Shown: positions 17,287 through 25,835 of the stretch, one piece after another | Position numbering within the stretch: position 1 is the first letter of the stretch | How the letters are laid out: every line of letters begins with the position of its first letter | Source: Nocardia sp. CC227C | GTDB taxonomy: Bacteria; Actinomycetota; Actinomycetes; Mycobacteriales; Mycobacteriaceae | NCBI RefSeq assembly: GCF_030767025.1 | Contig: NZ_JASITE010000002.1 | Location: 496,001-560,000, forward strand | Reading direction: 5' to 3' | DNA: 64,000 nucleotides | Translations under genes and position numbers: made by a program | The notes under the pieces: generated by a model | What the model was told of the DNA's origin: nothing | Databases searched by the model: none | Seen by the model: the letters and a program-made list of their open reading frames with translations, nothing else

Positions 17287-19860
17287 TCAGCGCGGCGGTG
17301 CCGTGATGACCGGTCGCCCACCACCCGGATCGGCGGGACCGGCGGGTGCATCCGGGACGAACCGTGGATGCCCGATGACCTGGGCGTGGGCGTACACGGC
17401 GTCCCGCATCAACTGCCTGGCCGCCGGACCATTGGAGGTTGCGGCGGTCTCCGCGAGCAGGAGCACCAGTTCGTCGCAGCGGCGTTCGAAGACCATGGCG
17501 CGCAGCACGGCACTCTCGGGTCCGGTCTTCAGTTCACCCAGGTCGACCCGGGACGCGTCCATCCGCCGGGACATCATGGCGGCGGTGAGCAGGTCGTCGG
17601 CGTCGCGCAGTTCGTCCCACAGCTCCGGCGGCACCGCCTCGTTCCGCCGCACGAGCGCCAGTATCCGTTGCCGCACTTCGCGAGTCGTGGTCGATTCCGG
17701 CCCCGGCGCGGTCGTCGCGCCGACCTTCGTATGCGCATCCCACGCCAGCCCGGCGCACCGTGCCGCGACCTCACCACCGGGAATCGCGTCGGCCCGCGCG
17801 GACAGTTCCCGCGCACCGACCGCGCCGAGGCGGTCCACCAGGCCCGGGGCCGGAGACCGCAGATCCCACCGCGTCGACGCCGAAACCGAATCCGCCATCG
17901 GCAGCTCACGGAACCGGGCGCGCAGATCCAGACCGATCGTCCGCGAGGAGACCAGCGCGGTGAGTCCCGCCGCGGTGCGTTGCCCCCACGCCAGACCGAA
18001 TTCCACGAGTACCCGGGCCGGATCGGCGATCCCTTCCCAGCCGCCACCGGCCCGTTCGGATTCCGCCCAGAGCCACGGCATCGATACCGCCTCCGGCAGG
18101 AACAGCCCGCTGGGCAGCCAGCCACGCCCCTCGTTCGAGGTCAGGAAGGCGCTCAGGCCGCCGGGTCCACGCAGGGTGGCGACCGCCCAGTCCAGGCCGA
18201 GAACCGTGGGGCCGACGGCGGCGAGCACTCCGGCCAGCAGGGTCTCGGCCAGCACCAGGTCGCCGTCTACGCGTTCGCCCACCAGGAACGACGGCGCGGC
18301 GGCGGCGACCATGGCTGCACCGACCACCGCTTCGGCGCGCTGTGGTTCGTCACGCTCGGCTGCCGCATCGTCCCGCCCGATCGCGGTCGACGGCCGGTCC
18401 GGCCGGGCATCGGTCCGTTGTGGCGGCACACCCGCCGGAGCACCTTGGGGGACAGCCGAATTCGGTCCGAATACGCCGACCCCGGGCCGCGGGGCCGCAC
18501 CGGCCGAGTTGGCCGATGCCGCCGACGGGGCGGCACCCGCCGAACCGGTGGCGACCGCTGTCGACTGCGAGGCGACCACCGGCATCGGTGGTGGCGCGGT
18601 CACCACCGCGGGCGGCGACACCTGGCCCGGTACGACGGCTCCGTCGGACCGGAGGGTCCCGGCGTCCGGCGTCGTGTCCAGGCCGAACGCCGACTCGCCG
18701 CCGCCGATGTCTCCGGAACCATGACCGCCGCTGTCTCCGGAACCTTCGGTGCCGCCTGGGTTGTCGGAACGGTCGGTGCCGCCGTCGGCTCCGGAAGCGC
18801 GCTCACCGACCCGGCCGACGGCCGAATCCTCGGTGTCCGAGCGCGTTTCCCGATCGTTCGGCTCGGAGTCGGCGGCGGCGACCGCACGGCCGATCCCCGA
18901 TCCGGTCGGACCCCCCGTACCCGCACCGACCGGCGGGTCGTGCCACGGCCCCACGGGCGGCGCACCCGGTGTCGGGCCGATCGACGGCTGCCCGCCCGCC
19001 GGTTCGGCGGTCGGCCCGGAGGGACCCCGACGTTCCGGCGGGTCCGGCGAATCCTCGTCGGCACGCACATCGTCACCGATGGGCCGCGCGGAATCCGGCT
19101 CGTCCCCGCCCTCCGGTCGCAGCGGAAACGCCGCATGCGGTACTCGGGCATACGGATTGCGCGACTCCCCCGGGGGTCCGGCCGCGTCCGGCATCGGCGG
19201 GTCCTCGACATCCGGTTCGGGGGTCTCCACCGACGGGGTGACCGAAGGAGACGGCGGTACCGGTGCCACGGGCCGAGTCGGTGCCAGCGGCCCGGGCTGC
19301 CCCAAATGGTCGGCGATAGCGGTCAATTCGGGCAACGAGACCGGGCTGATCGAGTTCAGGGCGGCGGCGGCGATATCGTCGACGTCCGCACGAGCCCGCG
19401 CGAGGACGGCCGCGATCCGCTCCGCCCGCTCGGCCGCCCGGTCCGCCTCCGATTCGCCGTCCTCGTCCTCGTCGTCCTCGGCCTCCGCCGCGGCGGCTCG
19501 CTGTTCGGCGCGGATATCGCGGTCCGCGCGCTCGACGATATCGAGGATCTGATTCCTGGTCCGGTACACCACATCCGAGTAGCTGCGCAGCACATCGGCG
19601 GTGGCCGCGAGGGCATCCGAATATGCCTGCGGATCATTGCGCTGGGCCAGCATCCGGTCCTTGACCGACTGCAACCGGCCACTCGAGCGCACCCGCTCAT
19701 CGAAGTCGAGACGCGCTCGGGCCGCGTCGTCGGTGTTCATCACCCGGGATGCCTCCCGAGCGGCTGCTTCCAGCGCACTCCACTCCGCCGGGCCGATCGC
19801 GGGCCAATTCCCGCCGACGATGTCGTCCCAGTGCGCGCTCTGCTGTTCCGGTGCCGTCAC
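17287..19860 (-). CDS. EspK-like ESX-associated protein (paralogue C, longest)
   Basis: 857 residues from the GTG at 19860, which lies 10 bp after the upstream stop; the longer frame upstream would overlap that gene. The N-terminal helical region differs from A and B. It begins near HWDDIVGGNWPAI and includes a coiled coil rich in Glu, Asp and Arg (about 95-150). A Pro/Gly/Asp-rich linker of about 330 residues leads to the shared C-terminal region (FLTSNEGRGWLPSGLFLP, then LWDELRDADDLLTAAM, FERRCDELVLLLAE). It is last in the espB operon. Confidence 0.8.
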   Translation of the reverse strand: MTAPEQQSAHWDDIVGGNWPAIGPAEWSALEAAAREASRVMNTDDAARARLDFDERVRSSGRLQSVKDRMLAQRNDPQAYSDALAATADVLRSYSDVVYRTRNQILDIVERADRDIRAEQRAAAAEAEDDEDEDGESEADRAAERAERIAAVLARARADVDDIAAAALNSISPVSLPELTAIADHLGQPGPLAPTRPVAPVPPSPSVTPSVETPEPDVEDPPMPDAAGPPGESRNPYARVPHAAFPLRPEGGDEPDSARPIGDDVRADEDSPDPPERRGPSGPTAEPAGGQPSIGPTPGAPPVGPWHDPPVGAGTGGPTGSGIGRAVAAADSEPNDRETRSDTEDSAVGRVGERASGADGGTDRSDNPGGTEGSGDSGGHGSGDIGGGESAFGLDTTPDAGTLRSDGAVVPGQVSPPAVVTAPPPMPVVASQSTAVATGSAGAAPSAASANSAGAAPRPGVGVFGPNSAVPQGAPAGVPPQRTDARPDRPSTAIGRDDAAAERDEPQRAEAVVGAAMVAAAAPSFLVGERVDGDLVLAETLLAGVLAAVGPTVLGLDWAVATLRGPGGLSAFLTSNEGRGWLPSGLFLPEAVSMPWLWAESERAGGGWEGIADPARVLVEFGLAWGQRTAAGLTALVSSRTIGLDLRARFRELPMADSVSASTRWDLRSPAPGLVDRLGAVGARELSARADAIPGGEVAARCAGLAWDAHTKVGATTAPGPESTTTREVRQRILALVRRNEAVPPELWDELRDADDLLTAAMMSRRMDASRVDLGELKTGPESAVLRAMVFERRCDELVLLLAETAATSNGPAARQLMRDAVYAHAQVIGHPRFVPDAPAGPADPGGGRPVITAPPR

Positions 19861-19870
19861 CGCACGTACA

Positions 19871-20197
19871 TCAGATCGGTTCGTACCGCGTCCGGGATCC
19901 GTTGTGCACATCCGCGGCTTCCAGCTCGGATGTGCCGAACAGGGCGTCGACGAGGACATCGTCGGCACGGCCGGCGCTGGATCGGGCGGCCGCCGCGAAG
20001 GTGGACCGGACCCATTCCATCTGATCGCACATCGTGCGGTCGAGGTCGGATACCGGCTTGGTCTCCGGTCGCAAGGTAGCCGCGGACCCGTGCGCCGCCT
20101 CGGTGGCCGTGTGCACGGCCGTCGTGAATCTGCCCGCGGCGGAGTTGATCTCCGGCGCGTCGTCGATGTCCAGTATCGGTCCGCCGCTGTCCGACAT
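19871..20197 (-). CDS. Small helical ESX-associated protein
   Basis: 108 residues, helical, no signal peptide, size similar to WXG100 proteins but with no WxG motif. Central helix AAGRFTTAVHTATEAAHGSA and second helix MEWVRSTFAAAARSSAG suggest a helical hairpin. It sits between the EspH-like and EspK-like genes. The function is not recognised; a small ESX substrate or partner is plausible from context alone. Confidence 0.6.
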   Translation of the reverse strand: MSDSGGPILDIDDAPEINSAAGRFTTAVHTATEAAHGSAATLRPETKPVSDLDRTMCDQMEWVRSTFAAAARSSAGRADDVLVDALFGTSELEAADVHNGSRTRYEPI

Positions 20198-20228
20198 CGG
20201 CTACTCCGTTCCTCGGTGGCGTGCTCGG

Positions 20229-20579
20229 TCAGGACCTGGTGCCGAGTTCGGCGTCCTCCATGGCGCGGTAGGCCGCCTCGGTCGGCAGATCGAACGCGTC
20301 GATGGTGTAGGGTCGCGCCCCTTTGTATTCCATCTCGGCGCGCAGCCCGACCCGTGATTTCTGATGGGCCAACCGCGCCAGTTTGAGCACTTCGGCGGAC
20401 AGCCAGGTCTCCCCGTACTCCCGGGCGTCGTCGGTGATGTGCAGGCCGACGATCTCACCGTCGCGATTGCAGGCGACACCGACCGTGTTGTCCGGGTTGA
20501 ACACCTCGTAGATGCGCTTGCCCCAGTCCGGAGCCGCGGGGGTCTCCTCCTCGGATTCGCCGAGGTGTGCGTCGTTCAT
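20229..20579 (-). CDS. EspH-like ESX-associated protein
   Basis: 116 residues. The core IYEVFNPDNTVGVACNRDG, then LHITDD, then WLSAEVLKLARLAHQKSR closely parallels what I recall of mycobacterial EspH (strand-strand-helix with a Leu-Ala-Arg-Gln-Lys helix). EspH is needed for export of some ESX-1 substrates. The ATG overlaps the upstream TGA by one base (TGATG). The similarity is by eye. Confidence 0.6.
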   Translation of the reverse strand: MNDAHLGESEEETPAAPDWGKRIYEVFNPDNTVGVACNRDGEIVGLHITDDAREYGETWLSAEVLKLARLAHQKSRVGLRAEMEYKGARPYTIDAFDLPTEAAYRAMEDAELGTRS

Positions 20580-21259
20580 CAGCTGTTGTCCTCCGCCAGT
20601 CGTGGGTCCAGGGTCGCCGACAGCGCCGACCAGGTGGTGTCGTCGATGGTCATCACCTTGCGCAGCCGCCAGAACCGGGTGCCGAGATAGCACTCCCCGC
20701 TGCCGTCGGCCTCGACGTCGAGTCGATCGGGGCTCTCGGCCGTCGGGTTGAGCGTGACCGTGGTGATCGGCGGCCGCGCGTCGTCGATATTGATGAGGGT
20801 GGCTCCGCCACCGGGAATGAAGGTGTGCCGGTACCGGTCGCTGCCGCCGATGGCGGTGGCGGCGCTGTTGGTGGTCAGCGTGATCTCGGGATTGAGCATA
20901 AGTTGCATGGCCCAGGAGCGGGCCGCGCACTCGGGGCGGTCGGCGTTGATCGCCATGCCGAGCGTGGTCTCGAGGTCGACGACCAGCGCCGCCTCCGCCG
21001 AGGTGATCCCGACGACCACCAGCCGCCGCGAACTGTCCGCCGGATGCGGCAGATCCTCGGCCGACAGCGTGATCGCGTCGGAGCCGCCCCCGCCCCCGGT
21101 GGCCGGATGCACCGTGACCGTGCCGGTGGCCACCGACACGGTGTACGCGGCGATCGGATTCGATTGCCGCGCACCCACACCCGCCAGCCGCTGCAACCCT
21201 TCCTCGTACAGCCACCGCAGGGTCTCGGTGACCGTCACGGTCCCGCCGACCTCGGTCAC
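20579..21259 (-). CDS. Conserved ESX-operon protein, unknown function
   Basis: 226 residues, mixed alpha/beta, no signal peptide or membrane helix. The N-terminal helix (TVTVTETLRWLYEEGLQRLA) is followed by strands (YTVSVATGTVTVHPA), a central helix (LVVDLETTLGMAINAD) and a Trp/Arg-rich end (GTRFWRLRKVMTIDD). It overlaps espL by 4 bp and the EspH-like gene by 1 bp, so it is tightly coupled. I do not recognise the family. Confidence 0.7.
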   Translation of the reverse strand: MTEVGGTVTVTETLRWLYEEGLQRLAGVGARQSNPIAAYTVSVATGTVTVHPATGGGGGSDAITLSAEDLPHPADSSRRLVVVGITSAEAALVVDLETTLGMAINADRPECAARSWAMQLMLNPEITLTTNSAATAIGGSDRYRHTFIPGGGATLINIDDARPPITTVTLNPTAESPDRLDVEADGSGECYLGTRFWRLRKVMTIDDTTWSALSATLDPRLAEDNS

Positions 21260-21609
21260 GACCGCGGCCCCGCGGCCCCGGACACCGTTTCCACTTCCGC
21301 ACCACTGTCTTCGGTCACGGTGCTGTCCATGACGGCGCGGTGTTGACGCGCGGCGTCGGCGGTGCTCTCGGTGACCGCCGCCATGATCTCCTGGACGAGT
21401 TCGTCGCTGGTGTACCGCATCGTGGTGCCGGGTGCCAGATACAGGTCGGTGAGCCGGCCCATGGCGTCGACCTCCGGGATCACATCACCTCCGGGTGAGG
21501 GCCTGCGAGCGCGGATCTGGTCGATCCGTTCCCGCATATCGGCGATGCGGTGGCGCAGATTGCGGGCCATGTCGAGGGCCGCTTGCACATCGGGATGGAT
21601 TTCGCTCAT
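21256..21609 (-). CDS. espL: EspL-like YbaB/EbfC protein
   Basis: 117 residues; helix (ALDMARNLRHRIADMRERI), strands (VDAMGRLTDLYLAPG), helix (ELVQEIMAAVTEST). It is about half identical by eye to 14738-15139. It directly follows the EspB homologue with an ATGA overlap, the same order as espB-espL in mycobacterial ESX-1, which is the main reason for the name. Confidence 0.7.
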   Translation of the reverse strand: MSEIHPDVQAALDMARNLRHRIADMRERIDQIRARRPSPGGDVIPEVDAMGRLTDLYLAPGTTMRYTSDELVQEIMAAVTESTADAARQHRAVMDSTVTEDSGAEVETVSGAAGPRS

Positions 21610-23063
21610 GCGGAGCCTCCAGCATTGTTCTGGGTCTGCGAAGCCGGGGCCGGGGTCGGCGGGGTCACGGTGGGGGCGATCACCGGTCGTTCGCCGATCA
21701 CCGATTCGGTGTGCGGGGTGTCGTCGACGTACATGAGCCGGTCCGGATGCCAGGCGACGACCCGGCCGCGATCCCCGCCGCCGCCACCGGCTCCGGCGCC
21801 ACCGGCGCCCGGCATCATCGGCATCATCGGCATATAGCCACCGCGGCCCATCATGTTCCCGGTTGGGGAGGATCCGGATCGGATGGGTTCGAAGGCCGAG
21901 GCGCGGGGGGTACCCGCGCCACCCCCGGACGTGGCGGAGGGTGCGGCGCTCATCGGCATCGGCCCGAGCGTGTACGCCGGATTGACGCCCGGCCCGTAGC
22001 CGTCCAACGACCCCGGCGGGCTGCTGCTCGGCGAGACGCCGCCGTAGTCGCCATAGTCGCCGTAATCACCGTAGCCACCGGGATAGTCGTCGTAGTAGTC
22101 GTCGTAGGAGCCCTCGGTGAGCGTCTGGTCGGCGGCCATCATTCCGCCCTGGCTCAGTGCCGACAGCAGCGCCGGCAGCAACGCCTGCAACATGCTGGAA
22201 TCACCCTCGCCGCCCTCGCCATTGCCCTGGGCGGCGTCCGCGGCCATGCTCCCCTCGTATCCGCCGATCGCCTCCGCGGACCGCAAATTCAGCTCTTCGT
22301 ACTTGGCCAGGGCGGCCGAGGTCGCGGCCTCGTTCTTCGAACGCATGGCACGCAGCAGTTCCTTGCGGGCGGCGATGATCTCCGACGGCGTGGGGTGTTT
22401 GTCCTTGGCGATCCGGAACGCGTCGCTGTAGGCGTCGACGCGGTCGGCGAGTCGGCTCAGCCGCCGCCGGATTCGATCCATCCAGTCGTTGTGCCGGGTG
22501 AGTTCCGCCGACGCCTGCGCGCCGACCGGTGTCCAGTTCCGCAATACTTCGGCGGCGGCGCCGACGCGGCGGCCGGCGTCGGTGGCGGGCCCGGCGTCGA
22601 AGGCGCGCAACACCTCCGAGAATCGGGCCGGTGCCGCCGCGCCGGGCCCGGCGTGCAACTGCTGCGCGAAGGTCAGCGGGTCCACGGCGAGGCCGGGATC
22701 GGGAAACGTGATGACGGGCGGCACCAGCATCGGCACGTTGCCGGGTAGCTCCGCCGGGTTGCCGACGCCGGTGCCGGAGGTCCCGCCGAGCAGTTGGGCG
22801 TTGGTCGAGTCGGTGGCCGCGTAGTCCACGGCCGCCGCGCCGACCTCGTGGGCGGACCGCTGCAGCACGCTCAACAGGCCCCGCATTCCGTTGAGCAGTT
22901 GCGCCGCTTCCTGATTGAGCTGCGGAACCATTCCGGCGGAGATCGGATCGGAGCCGGCGGGGGTAACCCACTCCGCCGGTACGGCCGCACCGGTCACCCG
23001 CACCATGTCGGCGATTTCGGCGGCCGCTCCGACGAGCTCCTCCGGGTCGACATTGAGCACCAC
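21606..23063 (-). CDS. espB: EspB homologue, PE-PPE-like fused ESX substrate
   Basis: 485 residues. Residues 1-95 are PE-like (VDPEELVGAAAEIADMV, ending YAATDSTNAQ, which contains a YxxxD secretion signal). A PPE-like helical part follows with a Trp near 173, then DKHPTPSEIIAARKELL and YEELNLRSAEAI. The Gly-rich C-terminal third ends with DRLMYVDDTPHTESVIGER. Both the KHPTxxEI helix and the YxDDxxxTExVIGxR end have direct counterparts in M. tuberculosis EspB. A DY-repeat and a Met-rich patch are extra. EspB is secreted by ESX-1 and oligomerises. Confidence 0.8.
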   Translation of the reverse strand: MVLNVDPEELVGAAAEIADMVRVTGAAVPAEWVTPAGSDPISAGMVPQLNQEAAQLLNGMRGLLSVLQRSAHEVGAAAVDYAATDSTNAQLLGGTSGTGVGNPAELPGNVPMLVPPVITFPDPGLAVDPLTFAQQLHAGPGAAAPARFSEVLRAFDAGPATDAGRRVGAAAEVLRNWTPVGAQASAELTRHNDWMDRIRRRLSRLADRVDAYSDAFRIAKDKHPTPSEIIAARKELLRAMRSKNEAATSAALAKYEELNLRSAEAIGGYEGSMAADAAQGNGEGGEGDSSMLQALLPALLSALSQGGMMAADQTLTEGSYDDYYDDYPGGYGDYGDYGDYGGVSPSSSPPGSLDGYGPGVNPAYTLGPMPMSAAPSATSGGGAGTPRASAFEPIRSGSSPTGNMMGRGGYMPMMPMMPGAGGAGAGGGGGDRGRVVAWHPDRLMYVDDTPHTESVIGERPVIAPTVTPPTPAPASQTQNNAGGSA

Positions 23064-23078
23064 GGCGTCCTCCTCCGC

Positions 23079-23345
23079 CTATCGCCGCCTCGCTATCCGC
23101 GTCGGACGCTTCCCGATGGCCTCGGGGTGACGCGGACGTGACAGTCCCAGCTCGCCCAGCTGCGCGGGTGACCAGCCACCGTCCAAGGCGGCGTCGTAGG
23201 CGGCGGACAACCGTTCGGCGGCCTCGTGATAGGCCAGGTCGGCATCGTGCAACTGCACGGCCAGGCCGGCCTTGCGCTCCAGATCCTCGCTCTGCGAGAG
23301 GATGTCGCGAGCCTCTCGGAGAACACCGTCACGGTCTCGTGCCAT
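23079..23345 (-). CDS. Small operon-leading ESX-associated protein (copy 1)
   Basis: 88 residues from the ATG at 23345, preceded by CAGGAACTGCTG. The helical sequence starts MARDRDGVLREARDILSQSE and continues with AYHEAAERLSAAYDAAL and a basic end. It resembles EspF/WXG-sized helical proteins but no named family is certain. It is first in the operon 15 bp before espB. A relative with the same start sequence and ribosome site leads the operon at 30857. Confidence 0.65.
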   Translation of the reverse strand: MARDRDGVLREARDILSQSEDLERKAGLAVQLHDADLAYHEAAERLSAAYDAALDGGWSPAQLGELGLSRPRHPEAIGKRPTRIARRR

Positions 23346-23399
23346 CAGCAGTTCCTGATCCGTCGAGCCACTCCCTGGCTTCCTCATCCGAACGTCCCC

Positions 23400-23426
23400 A
23401 TTGTCGAACATCCCCAACCGTGGGAA
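23400..23426 (-). promoter_or_regulatory. Promoter of the espB operon with ESX-region palindrome
   Basis: TCCCCA-ACCG-TGGGAA (23411-23426 on plus), five bases, then -10 GACAAT on the minus strand (23400-23405). Leader about 48 nt. The segment from palindrome to -10 is almost identical to that at 30970-30996. Confidence 0.75.
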
Positions 23427-23549
23427 CGCCGATCACGACCGGGCCGGTGGCATCGCGGAAGTGGCCGCCGCCGCGCCGGTCCGCGCGCGAACCGGTGCTC
23501 CCGTCGATGGTGACAGGTGCGCGGCCGCCGCGGGCTACCGTCGATTCCC

Positions 23550-24083
23550 ATGAGTCATCCCAGCCCGACCCCGTGGTCGCGCCTGCGCGAGGGACGGGAC
23601 GAGAGCGGGACGATGGGGACGCCGGAGACCGCGCGGCCGGGTCCGGATGCGCCGTCGACGCCCGGACGCCCGCAGGGAACGGCTTGGCGTGCCGGGGTTT
23701 CGATCGTCGGGATCGTCGTGGCCCTGCTGATCGTCGCCGTGGGCTGCTGGGCCAGCGATGGATCCGGCGGACCGGACGCGACACCGGTTCCGACGGGTCG
23801 CGGCAGCACGCTGGGCACGGTGGTCGCGGCCGACGGCGCGCTGTTGCGGGTCCGGGGCGTCAACGGCGGTTCGACCGCGGTTCACACGAATGCCGACACC
23901 AGTGTCTTCGTCCTCGCCGGAACCGAGGTTTCGGATGTGCGGCCCGGCGCTCTGGTCTTCGTGCGCGGTGTCCGGTACTCGGACGGGTCCATGCTCGCCG
24001 AGTTGATCATCGGTGCCTCGATGCGGTTGCCGGACTTACGATTTCCCGACGCCCCGTTTCCGGACCCGCCGGGCTCGCCGTAG
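23550..24083 (+). CDS. Membrane-anchored protein with small beta-barrel (DUF5666-like) domain
   Basis: 177 residues from ATG 23550; one transmembrane helix (AGVSIVGIVVALLIVAVGCWA, about residues 48-68) and an exported part with a beta-rich core (GTVVAADGALLRVRGV, then PGALVFVRGVRYSDGS) that resembles DUF5666/OB-type domains. No good ribosome site is seen; TACCGT 8 bases before the ATG could be a -10 for a leaderless message. Its last 202 bp overlap the end of the convergent gene, which lowers confidence in one of the two C-termini. Confidence 0.55.
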   Translation: MSHPSPTPWSRLREGRDESGTMGTPETARPGPDAPSTPGRPQGTAWRAGVSIVGIVVALLIVAVGCWASDGSGGPDATPVPTGRGSTLGTVVAADGALLRVRGVNGGSTAVHTNADTSVFVLAGTEVSDVRPGALVFVRGVRYSDGSMLAELIIGASMRLPDLRFPDAPFPDPPGSP

Positions 24084-24778
24084 TCGAATCGCTCCGGCGC
24101 TTCGGCCGACCGGACCGTGGCGACCGATCGGCCCGGATGCCACAGCACCGTCAGGAACGCGATGAACACGGCGGCCGCCGCGGTGCCGCAGCTCAGCGTG
24201 GCCGCGAGTTCGAAGCCCGAACCGGCGGAGTTCGGCGCGGCCGGATCGGCCACCGGGTTCCGATCGCCGGTGAGGAGCGTGTCGAGCAGGTCACCGAGGC
24301 TGCCGTCGAGGGCATCGCTGCGTTCGGTGAGCGAGCGGAGTTCGGACGCCTTGCTGTCGAGGTAGTACCGGTCGGCCACGACGAGCAGCGCCGATACCGA
24401 GGCCGAGGCGAGCACCAGGCGCGACAGCGTTCGCACCGGGATCCACAGGCGCAGCAGGACCGCGGCCACGGTCGCGATCAACGCGGCGGCGGCCAGGAAA
24501 GCCCATGCGCCGCCGATGTTCTCGTCCGGACGCCCGTAGGCGATCGGCCAGTCGATGACATTCCCGAAGGCGTCGATGGTGACGGTGCCGTTGGGTCCCG
24601 TCGCCGACAGCCAGGGCTGGAACAGCAGGAGCAGGGCGATCAGACTCGCCACCGCGGTACAGAGATAGCCCCAGCCGGATCGGAGATCGAAGCGGCGCAC
24701 CGTCACCGCTCGAACGAACTCGTCGTCACCCTCGTACGGACGGGCTTCCTGTACTTGCCAAGGCGTTTGAGTGGACAT
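23882..24778 (-). CDS. Four-helix membrane protein, ESX-linked (paralogue 1)
   Basis: 298 residues from ATG 24778 (GGAG just upstream). Four predicted transmembrane helices: GYLCTAVASLIALLLLFQPW, a second near FLAAAALIATVAAVLL, a third near LVLASASVSALLVVA, and a fourth near FIAFLTVLW. An extracytoplasmic loop between helices 1 and 2 carries ATGPNGTVTIDAFGNV. The C-terminal 75 residues are disordered and coded in the overlap with the plus-strand gene. Paralogous to 25048-25794; unknown function. Confidence 0.7.
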   Translation of the reverse strand: MSTQTPWQVQEARPYEGDDEFVRAVTVRRFDLRSGWGYLCTAVASLIALLLLFQPWLSATGPNGTVTIDAFGNVIDWPIAYGRPDENIGGAWAFLAAAALIATVAAVLLRLWIPVRTLSRLVLASASVSALLVVADRYYLDSKASELRSLTERSDALDGSLGDLLDTLLTGDRNPVADPAAPNSAGSGFELAATLSCGTAAAAVFIAFLTVLWHPGRSVATVRSAEAPERFDYGEPGGSGNGASGNRKSGNRIEAPMINSASMDPSEYRTPRTKTRAPGRTSETSVPARTKTLVSAFV

Positions 24779-25047
24779 TTCTCCAGGCTCTGCAATACCC
24801 GCGCCGATGAGATATTCCGCAATTGTCACGATTGCGACACCATCATGAACACCGACTCGAGTTTCGAATAGTTTGTGTTGCAATGGGCGCCATCGGCCAC
24901 TGACATTGAATTACGTTAGCCCTGCTCGCGCCCGTTAACAAGGAGGTAACGACGCTTGTGACTGGCCTAACAAGCAGTTTGCGACCCCGGTCACAACGCA
25001 TCCGAATTCTACTCGCCAGTAGCCCGAATAATCGGGATACCGGCCTG

Positions 25048-25794
25048 CTAACTTTTTTCGGAATCACCTTCCGGCGACCGGTAACTATTCGGTTTGCGAC
25101 CGAGAATACGCTGGCTGATGCACGCCAGGGCCGAGCCGATCGAGGTGATGCTGGCGAATATCGCGGCGGGCGTGAGACTCGCCGACGAGTACCCGACTTC
25201 GCGTATGCCGGGCAGGATGAGCTGCCCGTTCCCGAAGGCCCAGGCCATCAGGGAACCGACCTGGCCGCCCAGGTCCCACCTGCGGGTCGTCATGGCCTTC
25301 ATGTCGGCCCCCTTGCTGTTGAGGTAGATCAGCGTCGCCAGCACGAACACCGCGGCGGCGGCGGTGGCGATCGTCGCAAGGCGATCCATCAGGTCGGATC
25401 GAAGACGCAGATGGATCAGCACCGTGGCGACCGAGATAATGAGGGCGGCGCTGGCGAACAACGCCCACATTCCGGTGACGTTCGCGGTGGGAGATTTGAG
25501 CTGCGACCATGCCGTCAGATAATTGGTGGAGGCATCGATCCGACCGAAGGCGTTCGCGCGCACCTTTCCGCCGGGACCCGATGCGGTGATCCACGGCTGG
25601 AACAGCAACAGGAAGGTGATAATGCTGCCGACCACCGCGAGCACATAACCCCATTTACCCGCCAACGCGGCACGCAGCACGCGAAGTACCGGATGGCCGG
25701 CCCGCGCCAGTGCGGCTCCGCTGATTCGCCGGCCCGACGGTTGTTCCGGGGAGTGCTGAACCGCCTTCGATCCCCACGGTGTCGGTTGCACCAT
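25048..25794 (-). CDS. Four-helix membrane protein, ESX-linked (paralogue 2)
   Basis: 248 residues. Helices near GYVLAVVGSIITFLLLFQPW, MWALFASAALIISVATVLI, LATIATAAAAVFVLATLIYL and IFASITSIGSALACI. The loop after helix 1 (ASGPGGKVRANAFGRI) matches the paralogue at 23882-24778. The ATG lies six bases after a TAGAAT -10 box, so the message is probably leaderless. It is surrounded by ESX genes but is a single-gene unit. Confidence 0.75.
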   Translation of the reverse strand: MVQPTPWGSKAVQHSPEQPSGRRISGAALARAGHPVLRVLRAALAGKWGYVLAVVGSIITFLLLFQPWITASGPGGKVRANAFGRIDASTNYLTAWSQLKSPTANVTGMWALFASAALIISVATVLIHLRLRSDLMDRLATIATAAAAVFVLATLIYLNSKGADMKAMTTRRWDLGGQVGSLMAWAFGNGQLILPGIREVGYSSASLTPAAIFASITSIGSALACISQRILGRKPNSYRSPEGDSEKS

Positions 25795-25800
25795 AGAGAT

Positions 25801-25828
25801 ATTCTATGGGTCTGCCCAGCACTGGGAA
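25801..25828 (-). promoter_or_regulatory. Leaderless promoter with ESX-region palindrome
   Basis: TGCCCA-GCAC-TGGGAA (25813-25828), then six bases and -10 TAGAAT on the minus strand (25801-25806). The start codon of 25794-25048 begins at the predicted transcription start. Confidence 0.65.
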
Positions 25829-25835
25829 CCCGACG

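Noticed and set aside
16993..20079. 1028-codon plus-strand reading frame
   Set aside because: It lies opposite two EspK-like genes; the translation is Arg/Gly/Pro-rich and matches the high-GC shadow of the minus-strand genes.
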